DNA of 64,000 bases from Xaviernesmea oryzae (GCF_900177415.1 NZ_FXAF01000002.1:124001-188000), one strand, 5' to 3'. Positions 1-8,528 are shown, counted from the first letter of the stretch. Numbers and translations are program-made. Notes: generated by a model from the sequence alone, not told the origin.

Positions 1-448
1 GAACCACACGACGCTGCGCGCCCTGAAAGTCGATCCCAGCTTCACCTATCTGCAGGTTCAGTATCCGGGACCCGACCATGTCGCCAAGGTCGAGAAGATG
101 GTAAAGCTCTTCGGCGACGAAGTGCCGGGCCATCTGGAATTCATCAGGTTCGACGGCCGCATGCAGTGCTCCGGCCTGCCGCTGGTGCGCTACACGACCC
201 GCGAACGGCTGGAGGAGATCATCAGGATCCACCAGGACAACGGCTGCCCGATCTTCAACCCGCACCGCTACACGCTGGAGGAAGGCGGCATGAAGCAGAC
301 CGACGTGGTGCAGCTCGCGTTCAAGAAGGAGACCGACCCCAAGGGCCTCCTCAATCCCGGCAAGATGATCGCCTGGGAGAACCCGGACTTCGATTTCTCC
401 GCCGGCAAGAACTATCTCTTCCCCGGATTGGCCGTCGCGGAGGGTTGA
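1..448 (+). CDS. FAD-binding oxidoreductase, C-terminal part (5' end outside window)
   Basis: The reading frame is open from the left edge (first full codon at base 2) and stops with TGA at 446-448, so about 148 residues are visible. The tail contains KGLLNPGKM, the usual end of FAD-linked oxidase C-terminal domains (glycolate oxidase, D-lactate dehydrogenase and relatives); these enzymes oxidise 2-hydroxy acids or similar substrates with a covalent or tightly bound FAD. The FAD-binding domain lies outside the window, so the substrate cannot be named. The stop overlaps the next start as ATGA, which suggests an operon with the flavodoxin-fold protein that follows. Confidence 0.75.
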   Translation, partial: NHTTLRALKVDPSFTYLQVQYPGPDHVAKVEKMVKLFGDEVPGHLEFIRFDGRMQCSGLPLVRYTTRERLEEIIRIHQDNGCPIFNPHRYTLEEGGMKQTDVVQLAFKKETDPKGLLNPGKMIAWENPDFDFSAGKNYLFPGLAVAEG

Positions 449-1026
449 TGCGGGTCCTGCTTCTACACTCGCATCCGGTCGAATCGAGCTATGGCGCGGC
501 CCTGCACGCGCAGGCGCGCGAAAGCCTGAAGAAGGCCGGACACGAAGTGGATGACTGCAATCTCTATGCGGAAGAATTCGATCCGGTCATGTCGCGTCGT
601 GACCGGATGATCTATCACACCTATCCCGACAATCTGGAACTGGTCAGGCCCTATGTCGACCGGCTGCAGAAGGCGGAAGGCCTGGTGATCGTCACCCCGG
701 TCTGGAATTTCGGCTGGCCGGCGATGCTGAAGGGCTATTTCGACCGCGTCTGGCTGCCGGGCGTCACCTTCGAACTTAACGGCGGCACCCTGACCCGGAA
801 GCTGCATATCGAGAAGGTCGCCGTCGTGCTCACCTACGGCGCCACCCGCTGGCGGGCATTCCTCGCCGGCGATCCGCCCCGAAAGCTTGCCAAGCGCGTG
901 CTCAGGGTGCAGACCAACCCCGCCCGGGCGGTCAGGTTTCTCGCCCATTACGACATGAACAACTGCACGCCACAGACGCGTGCCGCCTTCCTGGAGAAGG
1001 TGAGGCGCGAGATGGAGCGATTCTAG
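448..1026 (+). CDS. Flavodoxin-fold NAD(P)H:quinone oxidoreductase-like protein
   Basis: This is a 192-residue protein starting MRVLLLHSHPVESSYG, the first strand and FMN-phosphate loop of the NAD(P)H dehydrogenase (quinone)/KefF/MdaB family. The segment TPVWNFGWPAMLKGYFDRV is the typical flavin-ring contact region of these enzymes. Members use FMN or FAD and NAD(P)H to reduce quinones by two electrons, usually as cytosolic dimers. The start ATG overlaps the stop of the upstream FAD oxidase (ATGA), implying translational coupling and perhaps electron-transfer partnership; that functional link is inference. The TAG stop shares four bases with the stop of the convergent gene. Confidence 0.85.
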   Translation: MRVLLLHSHPVESSYGAALHAQARESLKKAGHEVDDCNLYAEEFDPVMSRRDRMIYHTYPDNLELVRPYVDRLQKAEGLVIVTPVWNFGWPAMLKGYFDRVWLPGVTFELNGGTLTRKLHIEKVAVVLTYGATRWRAFLAGDPPRKLAKRVLRVQTNPARAVRFLAHYDMNNCTPQTRAAFLEKVRREMERF

Positions 1027-1598
1027 GCCGCATAGCGCAAATGGACGATGCCGTCGTTGAACGGCAGCGCGTCGATGAGCGTCATCTGCCCGACGGAATA
1101 GCCTTGCGGGAAAAGCCGCGTGCCGCGTCCGAGGACGGTCGGATAGATCATCAGGTTATACTGGTCGCTCAGCCCCGCCGGCATCAGCGAATGCACCAGC
1201 CCGGCGCTGCCATAGATCAGGATTTCACTCTCCAGCGTTTCCTTGAGTTCCCGGACCTTCGCCGCGACATCGCCGGACAGTACCATTGTATTGTTCCAGG
1301 CCGCTTCCGAAAGGCTGTTGGAGGCGACGAATTTCGTCATGGCGTTGATCCGGTCGGCAAACCCCTCCTCATCCTTCACCAGTGGCCAGACGGCAGCGAA
1401 ACCGTCATAGGTCGTGCGGCCGAGCAGCAGGGCGGAAGCGGAGAACAATTCGTCATGCTTGAACCGGTCGCCCTGAGGGCCACGGGTAAAGGGGCCTATC
1501 CAGTCGCCTAGGCCGGAATTCTCCATACCGACAGGGTCCTGTATCACGCCGTCGAGCGAGATATATTGCGAAACGATGATCTTGGCGGTCATTGTCAT
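1023..1598 (-). CDS. Dihydrofolate reductase family (RibD C-terminal domain) protein
   Basis: The 191-residue product begins MTMTAKIIVSQYISLDGVIQ, which matches the opening strand of the RibD_C/dihydrofolate reductase fold, where SLDG contacts NADPH. Later motifs LLGRTTYDGF and EILIYGSAGLVHSLM fit the family's cofactor-binding segments. Stand-alone members are common in soil bacteria and their substrates are mostly unknown; a riboflavin or folate role should not be assumed. It is a single gene transcribed toward the flavodoxin-fold gene, the two stops overlapping at CTAG (1023-1026). Confidence 0.8.
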   Translation of the reverse strand: MTMTAKIIVSQYISLDGVIQDPVGMENSGLGDWIGPFTRGPQGDRFKHDELFSASALLLGRTTYDGFAAVWPLVKDEEGFADRINAMTKFVASNSLSEAAWNNTMVLSGDVAAKVRELKETLESEILIYGSAGLVHSLMPAGLSDQYNLMIYPTVLGRGTRLFPQGYSVGQMTLIDALPFNDGIVHLRYAA

Positions 1599-1709
1599 GT
1601 CCTCTGGGGTTCATTGACGGGAGGCTTTCTCACGTCCTTCCCTGCCTAGGACGCGTCTGCTTAGCCGCTGCCGACAGCGCCCACCTCCGGATTAAATTCT
1701 TTCTTATCT

Positions 1710-2318
1710 TCAACACCGGCCGGTTTTACCGAAACGGCGGGCCTCCACCTCGATCATCGCGACCCGCGTCGCCGGATCGAGACCGCCGACGTCGGACCCG
1801 TCCCGCTCCGAAATGAACAGGAATCGATCCACCTCTACCCCGGCCGCCGTCACCGTCCGATAGGTTTCCCACCGCTGGTGAACCCGCGCGGCGGCGCGCA
1901 GGGACGGAATATTGTCCGGACTGACGATCGAGACGATCCGGCCGAAACCGAGTTTGTCGAGACCGAAGTCCCGGCAGGCGGCAGCCGCTTCAAAGGCATA
2001 ACCGCGCCCCAGCCATTCGCGCCTCAGGTGATAGCCGATCTCCGGCTCCATGCCCGATGGCGTTTTCTGAAGGGTGATCCCGCAATCGCCGATCAGCTCT
2101 CCGCTCGCCTTCTCGACCACTCCCCAGAGCCCGAAACCGTTCTCGGCATAGCTTTGAAACGCGAGCTTGTCGAACCAGTCGAATGTCTCTTCCAGGGTCT
2201 TGGCACGCGGATAGTAGCGCATGCTGACGGGATCGCCGAAGATGCGATGGAGGACAGGCACGTCGTTTCGCGTGAGCTCCCGCAAGACCAGCCGGTCCGT
2301 CGTAAAAACCTCTCTCAT
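1710..2318 (-). CDS. GNAT family N-acetyltransferase (RimJ/RimL-like)
   Basis: The 202-residue protein starts MREVFTTDRLVLRELTRND, the usual beginning of RimJ/RimL-type acetyltransferases. The acetyl-CoA loop is visible as EWLGRGYAFEAAAACRDFG near residues 100-118. The following segment, SPDNIPSLRAAARVHQRW, lacks the lysine-leucine-glycine-methionine stretch normally found there, so the C-terminal third has diverged. The protein is about 25-30 residues longer than typical members, with a hydrophilic tail. The acceptor (ribosomal protein, polyamine or drug) cannot be deduced. It is a single gene divergent from the lipoprotein gene at 2426. Confidence 0.8.
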   Translation of the reverse strand: MREVFTTDRLVLRELTRNDVPVLHRIFGDPVSMRYYPRAKTLEETFDWFDKLAFQSYAENGFGLWGVVEKASGELIGDCGITLQKTPSGMEPEIGYHLRREWLGRGYAFEAAAACRDFGLDKLGFGRIVSIVSPDNIPSLRAAARVHQRWETYRTVTAAGVEVDRFLFISERDGSDVGGLDPATRVAMIEVEARRFGKTGRC

Positions 2319-2398
2319 CGGCCCCTGCCCTTCATATCGACCCCGATGCCAACCCTGACAACGACCACTAAACTTTTCCTTAAATTTTACCGGTTATT

Positions 2399-2420
2399 AA
2401 TCTCTCGAAGTTGAGAGATT
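2399..2420 (+). promoter_or_regulatory. Stem-loop just upstream of the lipoprotein start codon
   Basis: AATCTCTC and GAGAGATT form a perfect 8-bp stem around a 6-base loop, ending five bases before the ATG at 2426. The 3' arm holds the only purine-rich stretch (GAGAG) that could act as a ribosome-binding site, so the hairpin may limit translation. A run of four T follows the stem, so a weak terminator or attenuator is the alternative. Confidence 0.45.
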
Positions 2421-2425
2421 TTGGG

Positions 2426-3001
2426 ATGCGTATTGCGTTTTTCATCGCCCTCATGGCCCTTTCGCTGACCGCCTGTGCCTCCGCGCCGAGCCGGGTCACC
2501 AATGCCTGCGCGATCTTCGAGCAACGGGACGGGCTTTTCAACAACTGGGCGCGCCAGGCGAAAGCCGCCGAACGGGAGTTCGGCGTGCCGGTGCCGATCC
2601 TGATGGCGACGATCTATGTGGAATCCGGCTTCCAGCCCTATGCCAAGCCGCCGCGCAAATACGTCCTCGGCTTCATCCCGTGGGGACGCGTCTCCTCCGC
2701 CTATGGCTATGCCCAGGCGCTCGACGGCACGTGGCTCACCTACAAGAAGGATACCGGCCGCTGGAGCGCGAGCCGCAGCGATTTCGGCGATGCGATCCAT
2801 TTCGTCGGCTGGTACCACAATCGCAGCCATCAGAAGAACGGCATTCCGCTCACCGACGGCTACAATCTCTACCTCGCCTACTATTCCGGCCATGCGGGCT
2901 ATTCGCGCGGCCAGTTCGGCAGCGGCGTCAGGCAGACTGCGCAAAAATCCGCCGCCATGGCGGCAAGATACGAGGCCCAGCTCAGAAGCTGCGGATACTG
3001 A
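2426..3001 (+). CDS. Lytic transglycosylase-like (SLT fold) lipoprotein
   Basis: The 191-residue product has a lipoprotein signal peptide: MRIAFFIALMALSLTAC, with lipobox LTAC and modified Cys17. A TTG lies five codons upstream, but the ATG at 2426 gives a proper signal peptide start. The mature part contains IYVESGFQP, where the Glu-Ser pair is the catalytic glutamate motif of SLT-type lysozyme-fold enzymes, followed by SSAYGYAQALDGTW, the usual substrate-cleft segment. These enzymes cleave peptidoglycan glycan strands with formation of 1,6-anhydroMurNAc, here from a periplasmic lipid-anchored position. No partner gene is adjacent. Confidence is high for fold, moderate for activity. Confidence 0.8.
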   Translation: MRIAFFIALMALSLTACASAPSRVTNACAIFEQRDGLFNNWARQAKAAEREFGVPVPILMATIYVESGFQPYAKPPRKYVLGFIPWGRVSSAYGYAQALDGTWLTYKKDTGRWSASRSDFGDAIHFVGWYHNRSHQKNGIPLTDGYNLYLAYYSGHAGYSRGQFGSGVRQTAQKSAAMAARYEAQLRSCGY

Positions 3002-3019
3002 CGATATCGAACGGCGTGC

Positions 3020-3409
3020 TCAAAGCACCTTGGCCGCCGTCACTTCCACCTCGACCAGGAATTCGGCGCGCGTGAACCCGCCGACGACGATCAGCGTCGA
3101 GACCGGCTTCGGCTCCATGGTGTAGCGGTCGCGCACCGTCATATAGGCCGGAAAATCCTCGCGGCTCGTCACGAAGCCGCAGATGCGGATGACATCCGCA
3201 TAGGTCATGCCCGCCTCATCCAGGATGGCGCCGATCGCCTTGAAGCAGAGTTCCGCCTGGCTTGCCACGTCCGGCGGGATCTTCTCTTCCGGCGAGATGC
3301 CGAGCTGGCCGGAGGTGACGAGCAGGCTCGCCCCCGGCGGCACCAGAAGCCCGTGATTGTACTGCCCGAACGGCTTTCGGACGGATGGCGGATTGAAAAC
3401 GCGCTTCAT
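3020..3409 (-). CDS. RidA (YjgF/YER057c/UK114) family protein
   Basis: The start MKRVFNPPSVRKPFGQYNHG gives 129 residues, the usual RidA length; an in-frame ATG 14 codons upstream is less likely because GAGAG stands well placed before the chosen ATG. Family features are LLVTSGQLGISPEE, the alanine/leucine helix around ILDEAGMTYADV, the arginine in GFVTSREDF and the terminal strand FLVEVEVTAAKVL. RidA homotrimers deaminate reactive enamine/imine intermediates from PLP enzymes; this sequence diverges from the archetype, so it could belong to another Rid subfamily. It is a single gene downstream of and convergent with the lipoprotein gene. Confidence 0.85.
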   Translation of the reverse strand: MKRVFNPPSVRKPFGQYNHGLLVPPGASLLVTSGQLGISPEEKIPPDVASQAELCFKAIGAILDEAGMTYADVIRICGFVTSREDFPAYMTVRDRYTMEPKPVSTLIVVGGFTRAEFLVEVEVTAAKVL

Positions 3410-3583
3410 GGCGGCAAGCTCTCGTTTGGCGTGGGACTCACCTGACGGCAAACCAATAAACCGGCTTTCATCGTCGGGTTCAAGGCATGGGGGACGAACC
3501 GCACATCTCCAGGCCCTTGCCTCACCCCTGTTTCTGATTATGCTTCACCGGGAAAAGAAGTAAGGACAAGACGAGAGGGCTTC

Positions 3584-4621
3584 ATGTCGCGTGCTGTCGC
3601 TTGGTGGCGCTATCCCGCTTTCGCTCTCGGCATCCTCGGAAGCGAGAAATCTTTCCGGAAGAACCCGCTGCTCGGCCATCCCCGCCTCAACGAACTCGGC
3701 CTGCATCGCGAACGTGTCCGGCTCGCCGCCCGCATGGCTGATTACCGTCGCAGCCTCCTCGGCATGTCCGTGAGGGCGGAGGAACGGGCGGCCTTCGACC
3801 GGGACGGCTTCGTCGTCCGCGAAAACGCCCTGCCCCAGGACGTATTCCAGCGCATCCGCGATTACCTTGAGAACGAGCCGCTGCCGGCGCGCGAGATGCG
3901 TCAGGGACAGGCCGTGACGCGCATGACGCCCATCAATCCGAACGCCCTGGAGAAACTGCCGGACCTGGCGCGCTTCAGCCGGGACCCGTCGATCGCCGGC
4001 CTGATCCGTTATGTGGGCGGCGTTGCCGGCGACCCCATCTATTTCGTCCAGACCGTCATTGCCGAACCGGCGATCAAGCAGGCCGACCCGCAGACGGCCC
4101 TGCACGCGGATACCTTCCACTCGACGTCGAAGGCCTGGCTATTTCTTCAGGATGTCGGCCCGGACGACGGTCCTTTCGTCTTCGTGCCCGGCAGCCACAA
4201 GCTCACCGAAAAGCGGCTCGAATGGGAATACCGGCAGAGCCTGCTGGCCAATGTCGACAAGCGCACCCATCATGCGGACGGATCGTTCCGCATCACGCCC
4301 GCCGAACTGCTGGAACTCGGCGATTTCACTCCGCAGAAGGTGGTGGTGCGCGCCAATACGCTGGTGGTGGCCGATACCTACGCCTTCCATTCACGCGCCG
4401 TCAGCGACCGGCATACGGTTCGGGTGGAACTGCACGCCTATCATCGCGCCAATCCCTTCACACCGCTTCCCTTCTCGCTCACCGGCCTCGTCCCGGGCAT
4501 TCGCGACCGCCGCCTCGATCTCTATCTCGCCTTTGCCGATCGGAAAGCGAAGCGCGCCGGCAGGCAGCCCGTCTGGAAGGATGTCGGCGCCTGCACCGCC
4601 TTCTCCGAGCCGCATATCTGA
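3584..4621 (+). CDS. Phytanoyl-CoA dioxygenase (PhyH) family protein
   Basis: The 345-residue protein carries a PhyH-type jelly-roll core: FDRDGFVVRENALP (about 71-84) is the usual entry, LHADTFH supplies the iron ligands His174 and Asp176, and TYAFHSRAVSDRHTVR gives distal His269 with the 2-oxoglutarate-binding Arg a few residues later. FVFVPGSHK lies between them as in the family. It should be an Fe(II)/2-oxoglutarate-dependent hydroxylase; the substrate is unknown. The N-terminal 60 residues are unusual and basic. No operon partner is evident: the aldehyde dehydrogenase downstream is convergent. Confidence 0.85.
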   Translation: MSRAVAWWRYPAFALGILGSEKSFRKNPLLGHPRLNELGLHRERVRLAARMADYRRSLLGMSVRAEERAAFDRDGFVVRENALPQDVFQRIRDYLENEPLPAREMRQGQAVTRMTPINPNALEKLPDLARFSRDPSIAGLIRYVGGVAGDPIYFVQTVIAEPAIKQADPQTALHADTFHSTSKAWLFLQDVGPDDGPFVFVPGSHKLTEKRLEWEYRQSLLANVDKRTHHADGSFRITPAELLELGDFTPQKVVVRANTLVVADTYAFHSRAVSDRHTVRVELHAYHRANPFTPLPFSLTGLVPGIRDRRLDLYLAFADRKAKRAGRQPVWKDVGACTAFSEPHI

Positions 4622-4644
4622 CCGGCGGCCCCTGAGGCGCCCGG

Positions 4645-6072
4645 TCAGGCGCCGTAACCGACGATGCCTTTGACTTCGAGGAAGTCGTGAATGCCCCAGT
4701 CGGCATATTCCCGGCCGTTGCCGGATTGCTTGTAGCCGCCGAAGGGCGCGAAGAGGTCCCATTCGGGATAGTTGACGAAGACCGAACCGGCGCGCAGGCG
4801 CGACGCCACCTTGCGGGCGTGATCGATATCGCCGGACTGCACGTAAGCAGCCAATCCGTAAGGCGTGTCGTTGGCGATCTCGACCGCCTGATCCTCGCTG
4901 TCGTAGGGCAGGATCGAAAGCACCGGGCCAAAGATTTCCTCCCGCGCGATCGTCATGTCGTTGGTGACGTGGCCGAACACGGTCGGGCGCACGTAATAAC
5001 CGCGGTTGAGGTTTTCCGGCCGGCCCGGTCCGCCGGTGACGAGCATCGCCCCTTCCGAAATGCCGGCTTCGATCAGCCGTTGGATCTTGTCGAACTGCAC
5101 CTTGCTGACGACCGGGCCGAGATCGGTATCTTCGGCGCGCGGATCGCCGGTCTTGAGCTTTTCCGCAGCCGCCTTGGCCACCTGAAGCGCCTGGTCATGG
5201 CGCCCGGCGGGCACCAGCATGCGGGTCGGCGCATCGCAGGACTGGCCGGAATTGCCGAAACAGGCCGTGACGCCGTCCGCCACCGCTTTTTCGAATTCCG
5301 CGTCGGGCAGGATGATGTTGGGCGACTTGCCGCCGAGCTCCTGCGCCACGCGCTTCACGGTATCGGCCGCCGTCTTCGCGACGATCACGCCGGCGCGGGT
5401 CGAGCCCGTGAAGGAGACCATGTCGACATCCGGATGGCCGGCCATCACCTGGCCCACGTCCGGCCCGGTGCCGTTGACGAGATTGAAGACGCCCTTCGGC
5501 GTGCCGGCCGCTTCCATCACCTCCGCGAAGATGATGCCGGAAATCGGCGCGATCTCGGAGGGTTTCAGGACCATGGTGCAGCCCGCGGCGATCGCCGGTC
5601 CCACCTTGCAGGTGATCTGGTTGAGCGGCCAGTTCCAGGGCGTGATGAGGGCGCAGACGCCGATCGGCTCCTTGACGATCATCGTCGATCCGCGTGGTTC
5701 GGTGAATTCGTATCTCTCCAGAGCCTCGATCGTCGCCTTGAGATGCCCCTGGCCGGCTGCGGCCTGCGCATCGCGGGCAAAGGCGAGCGGCGCGCCCATT
5801 TCCCGGCTGACGGCCTGGGCGATATCCTCGTAACGCTTTTCGTATTCGGCAAGGATGCGCTTGAGCAGCGCCAGCCGCTCCGCCTTCGGCCATTGGGAAA
5901 AGGCCGGGAATGCGGCCTTGGCGGCGGCGACCGCCTTGTCCACATCCGCTTTCGATCCAAGCGCGATCTGCGTATAGGCCTCTTCCGTCGAAGGGTCGAT
6001 CACGTCGAGCGCGACGGGTATCGCGGGCGCCATCCAGGCGCCGTCGATGAAGAATTTCAGATGGTTGCTCAT
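4645..6072 (-). CDS. NAD(P)-dependent aldehyde dehydrogenase
   Basis: The start MSNHLKFFIDGAW, preceded by GGGAGA, gives 475 residues; upstream ATGs would add a tail untypical of the family. The active site is complete: Asn147 in TPWNWPL, Lys170 in VLKPSE, Glu245 in QELGGKSPN and nucleophile Cys279 in NSGQSCDAP. The enzyme oxidises aldehydes to carboxylates through a thiohemiacetal. The substrate cannot be deduced; the sequence is of the broad-specificity class. It stands alone, convergent with the PhyH gene, its promoter region lying by the palindromic element at 6155-6300. Confidence 0.9.
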   Translation of the reverse strand: MSNHLKFFIDGAWMAPAIPVALDVIDPSTEEAYTQIALGSKADVDKAVAAAKAAFPAFSQWPKAERLALLKRILAEYEKRYEDIAQAVSREMGAPLAFARDAQAAAGQGHLKATIEALERYEFTEPRGSTMIVKEPIGVCALITPWNWPLNQITCKVGPAIAAGCTMVLKPSEIAPISGIIFAEVMEAAGTPKGVFNLVNGTGPDVGQVMAGHPDVDMVSFTGSTRAGVIVAKTAADTVKRVAQELGGKSPNIILPDAEFEKAVADGVTACFGNSGQSCDAPTRMLVPAGRHDQALQVAKAAAEKLKTGDPRAEDTDLGPVVSKVQFDKIQRLIEAGISEGAMLVTGGPGRPENLNRGYYVRPTVFGHVTNDMTIAREEIFGPVLSILPYDSEDQAVEIANDTPYGLAAYVQSGDIDHARKVASRLRAGSVFVNYPEWDLFAPFGGYKQSGNGREYADWGIHDFLEVKGIVGYGA

Positions 6073-6154
6073 GGAAGATCTCCCGGACAGCCGGAGAAAC
6101 GGCAGGCCACTATCGGACATGGCCGTTTCCCCCGCAAGTCCGGAAGTCATTAGA

Positions 6155-6300
6155 CTTGCCCCTCATCCGGCTGCCGCCACCTTCTCTCTGCTTTGCGGGG
6201 AGAAGGGATATGCTGCGCCACCTCTTCCGCTTTCGAATATTGCGTTTGGCACATTCCCTCTCCCCGTTTCTACGGGGAGAGGGTTAGGGTGAGGGGCAAG
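6155..6300. repeat. Family A palindromic element, full length
   Basis: The ends are perfect inverted repeats (CTTGCCCCTCA and TGAGGGGCAAG). Inside are two GGGGAGA-type hairpins. Cores of the kind CCCTCATCCG...CACCTTCTCCCC / GGGGAGAAGG recur at 16097, in the array from 16193, and at 20683, 41115, 49755 and 59588. They look like the rhizobial intergenic mosaic/palindromic elements; the family name is not checked. Confidence 0.8.
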
Positions 6301-6302
6301 CA

Positions 6303-6917
6303 TCAAGCACCGTAAGGCGCGAAGAATTTCTTGGCCGCTTCGATCTCGTTCGGCCGGATCTCATGGCCGCCGAGATGCCATTCGAGCGTCACCCTGTCGC
6401 CCTGCCGCTTGAAATAGTCGGCAAGCGCGGCGGTCTGCGGCACGGGGCAGATCGGATCGTGCTGACCGGCGGTGATCAGCACATGCGCCTGCTCGCCGGT
6501 CTTGCGATCCTCCGGCTGGAACGGAATCAGCGGATGCATCAGCACCCCCGCCTCGAACAGGCCGGGCTTCTCGATCATGATGTTGGCGAGGATGTTCGCG
6601 CCGTTCGAGAAGCCGAGGCCGAGCACGGTCGAGGAATCATGAGCGTCCCGGTTGGCGGCCACGAATTCGCTCATCCGCTCGGTCGCCCGGGCAAGATCGT
6701 CGCAATCGTAGACGCCTTCCGCCTTGCGCCGGAAGAAGCGCGCCGCGCCATGTTCGGAAACATCGCCGCGCGGCGAGATGACGGTGGCGTTCGGCAGCAG
6801 CCGGCCGCCGAAGTCGAAGAACTGGTTCTCGTCGCCGCCGGTGCCGTGAAAGACGAACAGGATCGGCGCCCCGGGCGCACCGGGTCTCGCCCGGTGCACA
6901 TAGCTGTCGTAACTCAT
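6303..6917 (-). CDS. Alpha/beta hydrolase, MhqD-like carboxylesterase
   Basis: The 204-residue enzyme shows the full catalytic set of the phospholipase/carboxylesterase clan: oxyanion segment FHGTGGDE (24-31), nucleophile Ser104 in GLGFSNGA, Asp154 in TAGQHDPICP and His185 in LGGHEI. It lies 24 bases downstream of an MhqO-like ring-cleaving dioxygenase in the same direction. In Bacillus the corresponding mhqD and mhqO products protect against quinones, so a role in handling quinone or catechol breakdown products is a reasonable inference. No MarR-type MhqR regulator is visible nearby. Confidence 0.85.
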   Translation of the reverse strand: MSYDSYVHRARPGAPGAPILFVFHGTGGDENQFFDFGGRLLPNATVISPRGDVSEHGAARFFRRKAEGVYDCDDLARATERMSEFVAANRDAHDSSTVLGLGFSNGANILANIMIEKPGLFEAGVLMHPLIPFQPEDRKTGEQAHVLITAGQHDPICPVPQTAALADYFKRQGDRVTLEWHLGGHEIRPNEIEAAKKFFAPYGA

Positions 6918-6941
6918 CTTATTCTCCTGGTGCCCGAACCG

Positions 6942-7871
6942 TTATTCGATGGGTTCAAGGTGCTGTTCGAGGGCTTCCCTCAGATGCGCATGCTGCTTCG
7001 GCAGCTTCAGCGCCTCGCCGAGATGGGCCGTGTCTTCGTCGCGGTCGAAGCCGGGCTCGTTGGTGGCGACTTCGAAAAGCACGCCGCCGGGGGTCCGGAA
7101 GTAGATCGCCCAGAAGTAGTCGCGGTCGATCACCGGCGTGACCTGATAGCCGGTATCCATCAGCGCCTTGCGGACTTCGAGCTGCTTTTCGCGGTTCTCG
7201 ACCGCAAAGGCGATGTGATGGACCGAGCCGGCACCAAGCCGCGCGCCGCTGATATTGGGCATGGTTTCGATGTCGATGACATCGGCGCCGTTGCCGCCCG
7301 GAATGCCGAAGCGGGTCACGCCGTCCTTGGCGTCGATCTGGCTGTAGCCCATGTATTTCAGGAGCTCGGCGGTGGCGCCTTCGTCGCGCAGACGAAGCGA
7401 CGCGGAATGGAAGCCGCGGATCGCTTCCGCCTCGCCGACGCCGTTGCCGGTCCAGGGCGCGCGCGGATCGTCCTTCACCTCGACGAGCGCGAAACCGTCG
7501 CCGTCGGGACCTGCGAAATGCAGGCGGCTCTCGCCGAAAGCGCTATCCGTCTTCAAGCCTTCGACGCCGGCCTTGGTAAGCCGGTCGGTCCAGTAGCCGA
7601 AGGAACCTTCCGGAACGGAGAAGAGCGTCGTGCCGACTTCCCCGGTGCCGGGACGGCCGCGGGCGATGTGCGGGAACGGGAAGTAAGTCATCACCGAACC
7701 CGGCGTGCCGACTTCGTCGCCGTAATAAAGATGGTAGACGTCGGGAGCGTCGAAATTGACGGTCTTCTTCACCCGGCGCAGGCCGAGCGTATCGGTGAAG
7801 AATCTGTTGTTGATACCGGCACTCGCGGCCATGGATGTGACGTGGTGGAGGCCCTTGATCTGGTCGAGCAT
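6942..7871 (-). CDS. VOC-superfamily ring-cleaving dioxygenase, MhqO-like
   Basis: The 309-residue protein has two vicinal-oxygen-chelate halves. Putative metal ligands are His9/His10 in GLHHVTSM, His218/His219 in SVHHIAF and Glu267 in GGVLFEV. The segment LGLRRVKKTVNFDAPDVYHL is diagnostic of the MhqO/YdfO type rather than of glyoxalase I. Such enzymes are annotated as Fe(II)-dependent extradiol dioxygenases acting on hydroquinone or catechol adducts. It is the first gene of a two-gene operon with the hydrolase below. The region upstream to 8000 has no other gene and holds the likely promoter. Confidence 0.85.
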   Translation of the reverse strand: MLDQIKGLHHVTSMAASAGINNRFFTDTLGLRRVKKTVNFDAPDVYHLYYGDEVGTPGSVMTYFPFPHIARGRPGTGEVGTTLFSVPEGSFGYWTDRLTKAGVEGLKTDSAFGESRLHFAGPDGDGFALVEVKDDPRAPWTGNGVGEAEAIRGFHSASLRLRDEGATAELLKYMGYSQIDAKDGVTRFGIPGGNGADVIDIETMPNISGARLGAGSVHHIAFAVENREKQLEVRKALMDTGYQVTPVIDRDYFWAIYFRTPGGVLFEVATNEPGFDRDEDTAHLGEALKLPKQHAHLREALEQHLEPIE

Positions 7872-8000
7872 TGTAAACCCCTTTTCTGGCTCAGCGAGCC
7901 GTTGTTCTGGGGCAATATTTGGTTCACCGGGCCCGGCTTGGATAGACGGCCGGGTCCGAACGCATCGTTCACTTAACGTAGACGGGAAATGGTTAATTGT

Positions 8001-8144
8001 TCACAGAACAGGCCGTTCCGGCAGCTGCCAGTCGATAGGCTCGCGGCCGCGCGAAACAAGGAAGTCATTGGCTTTGGAGAAATGCCGGCAGCCGAAGAAC
8101 CCGTTATGGGCGGAAAGCGGCGAGGGATGCGGCGCCTTCAGCAT
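8001..8144 (-). pseudogene. ung: Uracil-DNA glycosylase, C-terminal remnant
   Basis: The minus strand encodes the last ~47 codons of family-1 uracil-DNA glycosylase, ending in [21 protein letters not shown] followed by [10 protein letters not shown] and [14 protein letters not shown] is the family's catalytic-loop motif. Homology stops at about 8141-8144; the frame continues upstream for 62 codons but these do not resemble Ung and are antisense to the toxin gene. The N-terminal ~80% of a ~230-residue enzyme is missing and is not found on the far side of the toxin-antitoxin pair. The remnant has no start or promoter of its own and should be non-functional. Confidence 0.85.
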
Positions 8145-8160
8145 AGCACCTGGTGCTATG
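8142..8160. promoter_or_regulatory. Perfect palindrome, probable toxin-antitoxin operator
   Basis: CATAGCACCTGGTGCTATG is a perfect inverted repeat with 9-bp arms and one central base, nine bases before the toxin ATG at 8169. Its left edge coincides with the point where ung homology ends. Type II antitoxins of the XRE class usually repress their own operon at such a site. A -10-like TATGTAT overlaps the right arm. Confidence 0.7.
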
Positions 8161-8168
8161 TATTTGGC

Positions 8169-8528
8169 ATGGCCTATCGGGTATTCAAGACGGCATGGTT
8201 TACCCGAGCGGCGCGGAAAGCCCGGATCTCGGACCACAAGCTCTGCAAGGCAATCGCCCAGGTCGCCCTGGGTCAGGCCGACGACCTCGGAGGTGGCGTT
8301 TTCAAGAAACGCCTGAACGACAACCGGCACCGGTCGATCATTCTGGCGAAGGCCGGAGAATTCTGGGTCTATACCTATCTCTTCGCCAAGCAGGACCGGG
8401 CCAATGTCGATGACGATGAGTTAGCCGCCTTTCGGAAACTGGCGGAACTCTACCGCAAAAAGACGGCTGATGCCTTGGCCGCCGAATTGAAAAGCGGTGC
8501 ACTGGTGGAGATTTGCAATGGCGACTAG
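8169..8528 (+). CDS. Type II toxin, RelE/HigB-like (Pfam RelE PF06296 type)
   Basis: The 119-residue protein starts [20 protein letters not shown]. It has the family's [10 protein letters not shown] turn, the strand [16 protein letters not shown] and the helix [20 protein letters not shown]. The reading frame is open 180 bases further upstream, but this ATG matches family ends and lies just downstream of the palindromic operator. Members are mRNA-interfering toxins paired with NadS/HigA-like XRE antitoxins. Gene order is toxin first, and the end overlaps the antitoxin start by 11 bases. The pair lies in the broken end of ung, so it is probably a recent arrival. Confidence 0.85.
   Translation: MAYRVFKTAWFTRAARKARISDHKLCKAIAQVALGQADDLGGGVFKKRLNDNRHRSIILAKAGEFWVYTYLFAKQDRANVDDDELAAFRKLAELYRKKTADALAAELKSGALVEICNGD

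Noticed and set aside
8001..8330. A 109-codon minus-strand frame as an intact gene
   Set aside because: Only the last ~47 codons match Ung; the first 62 are antisense to the toxin gene and match nothing, so it is a remnant plus read-through.
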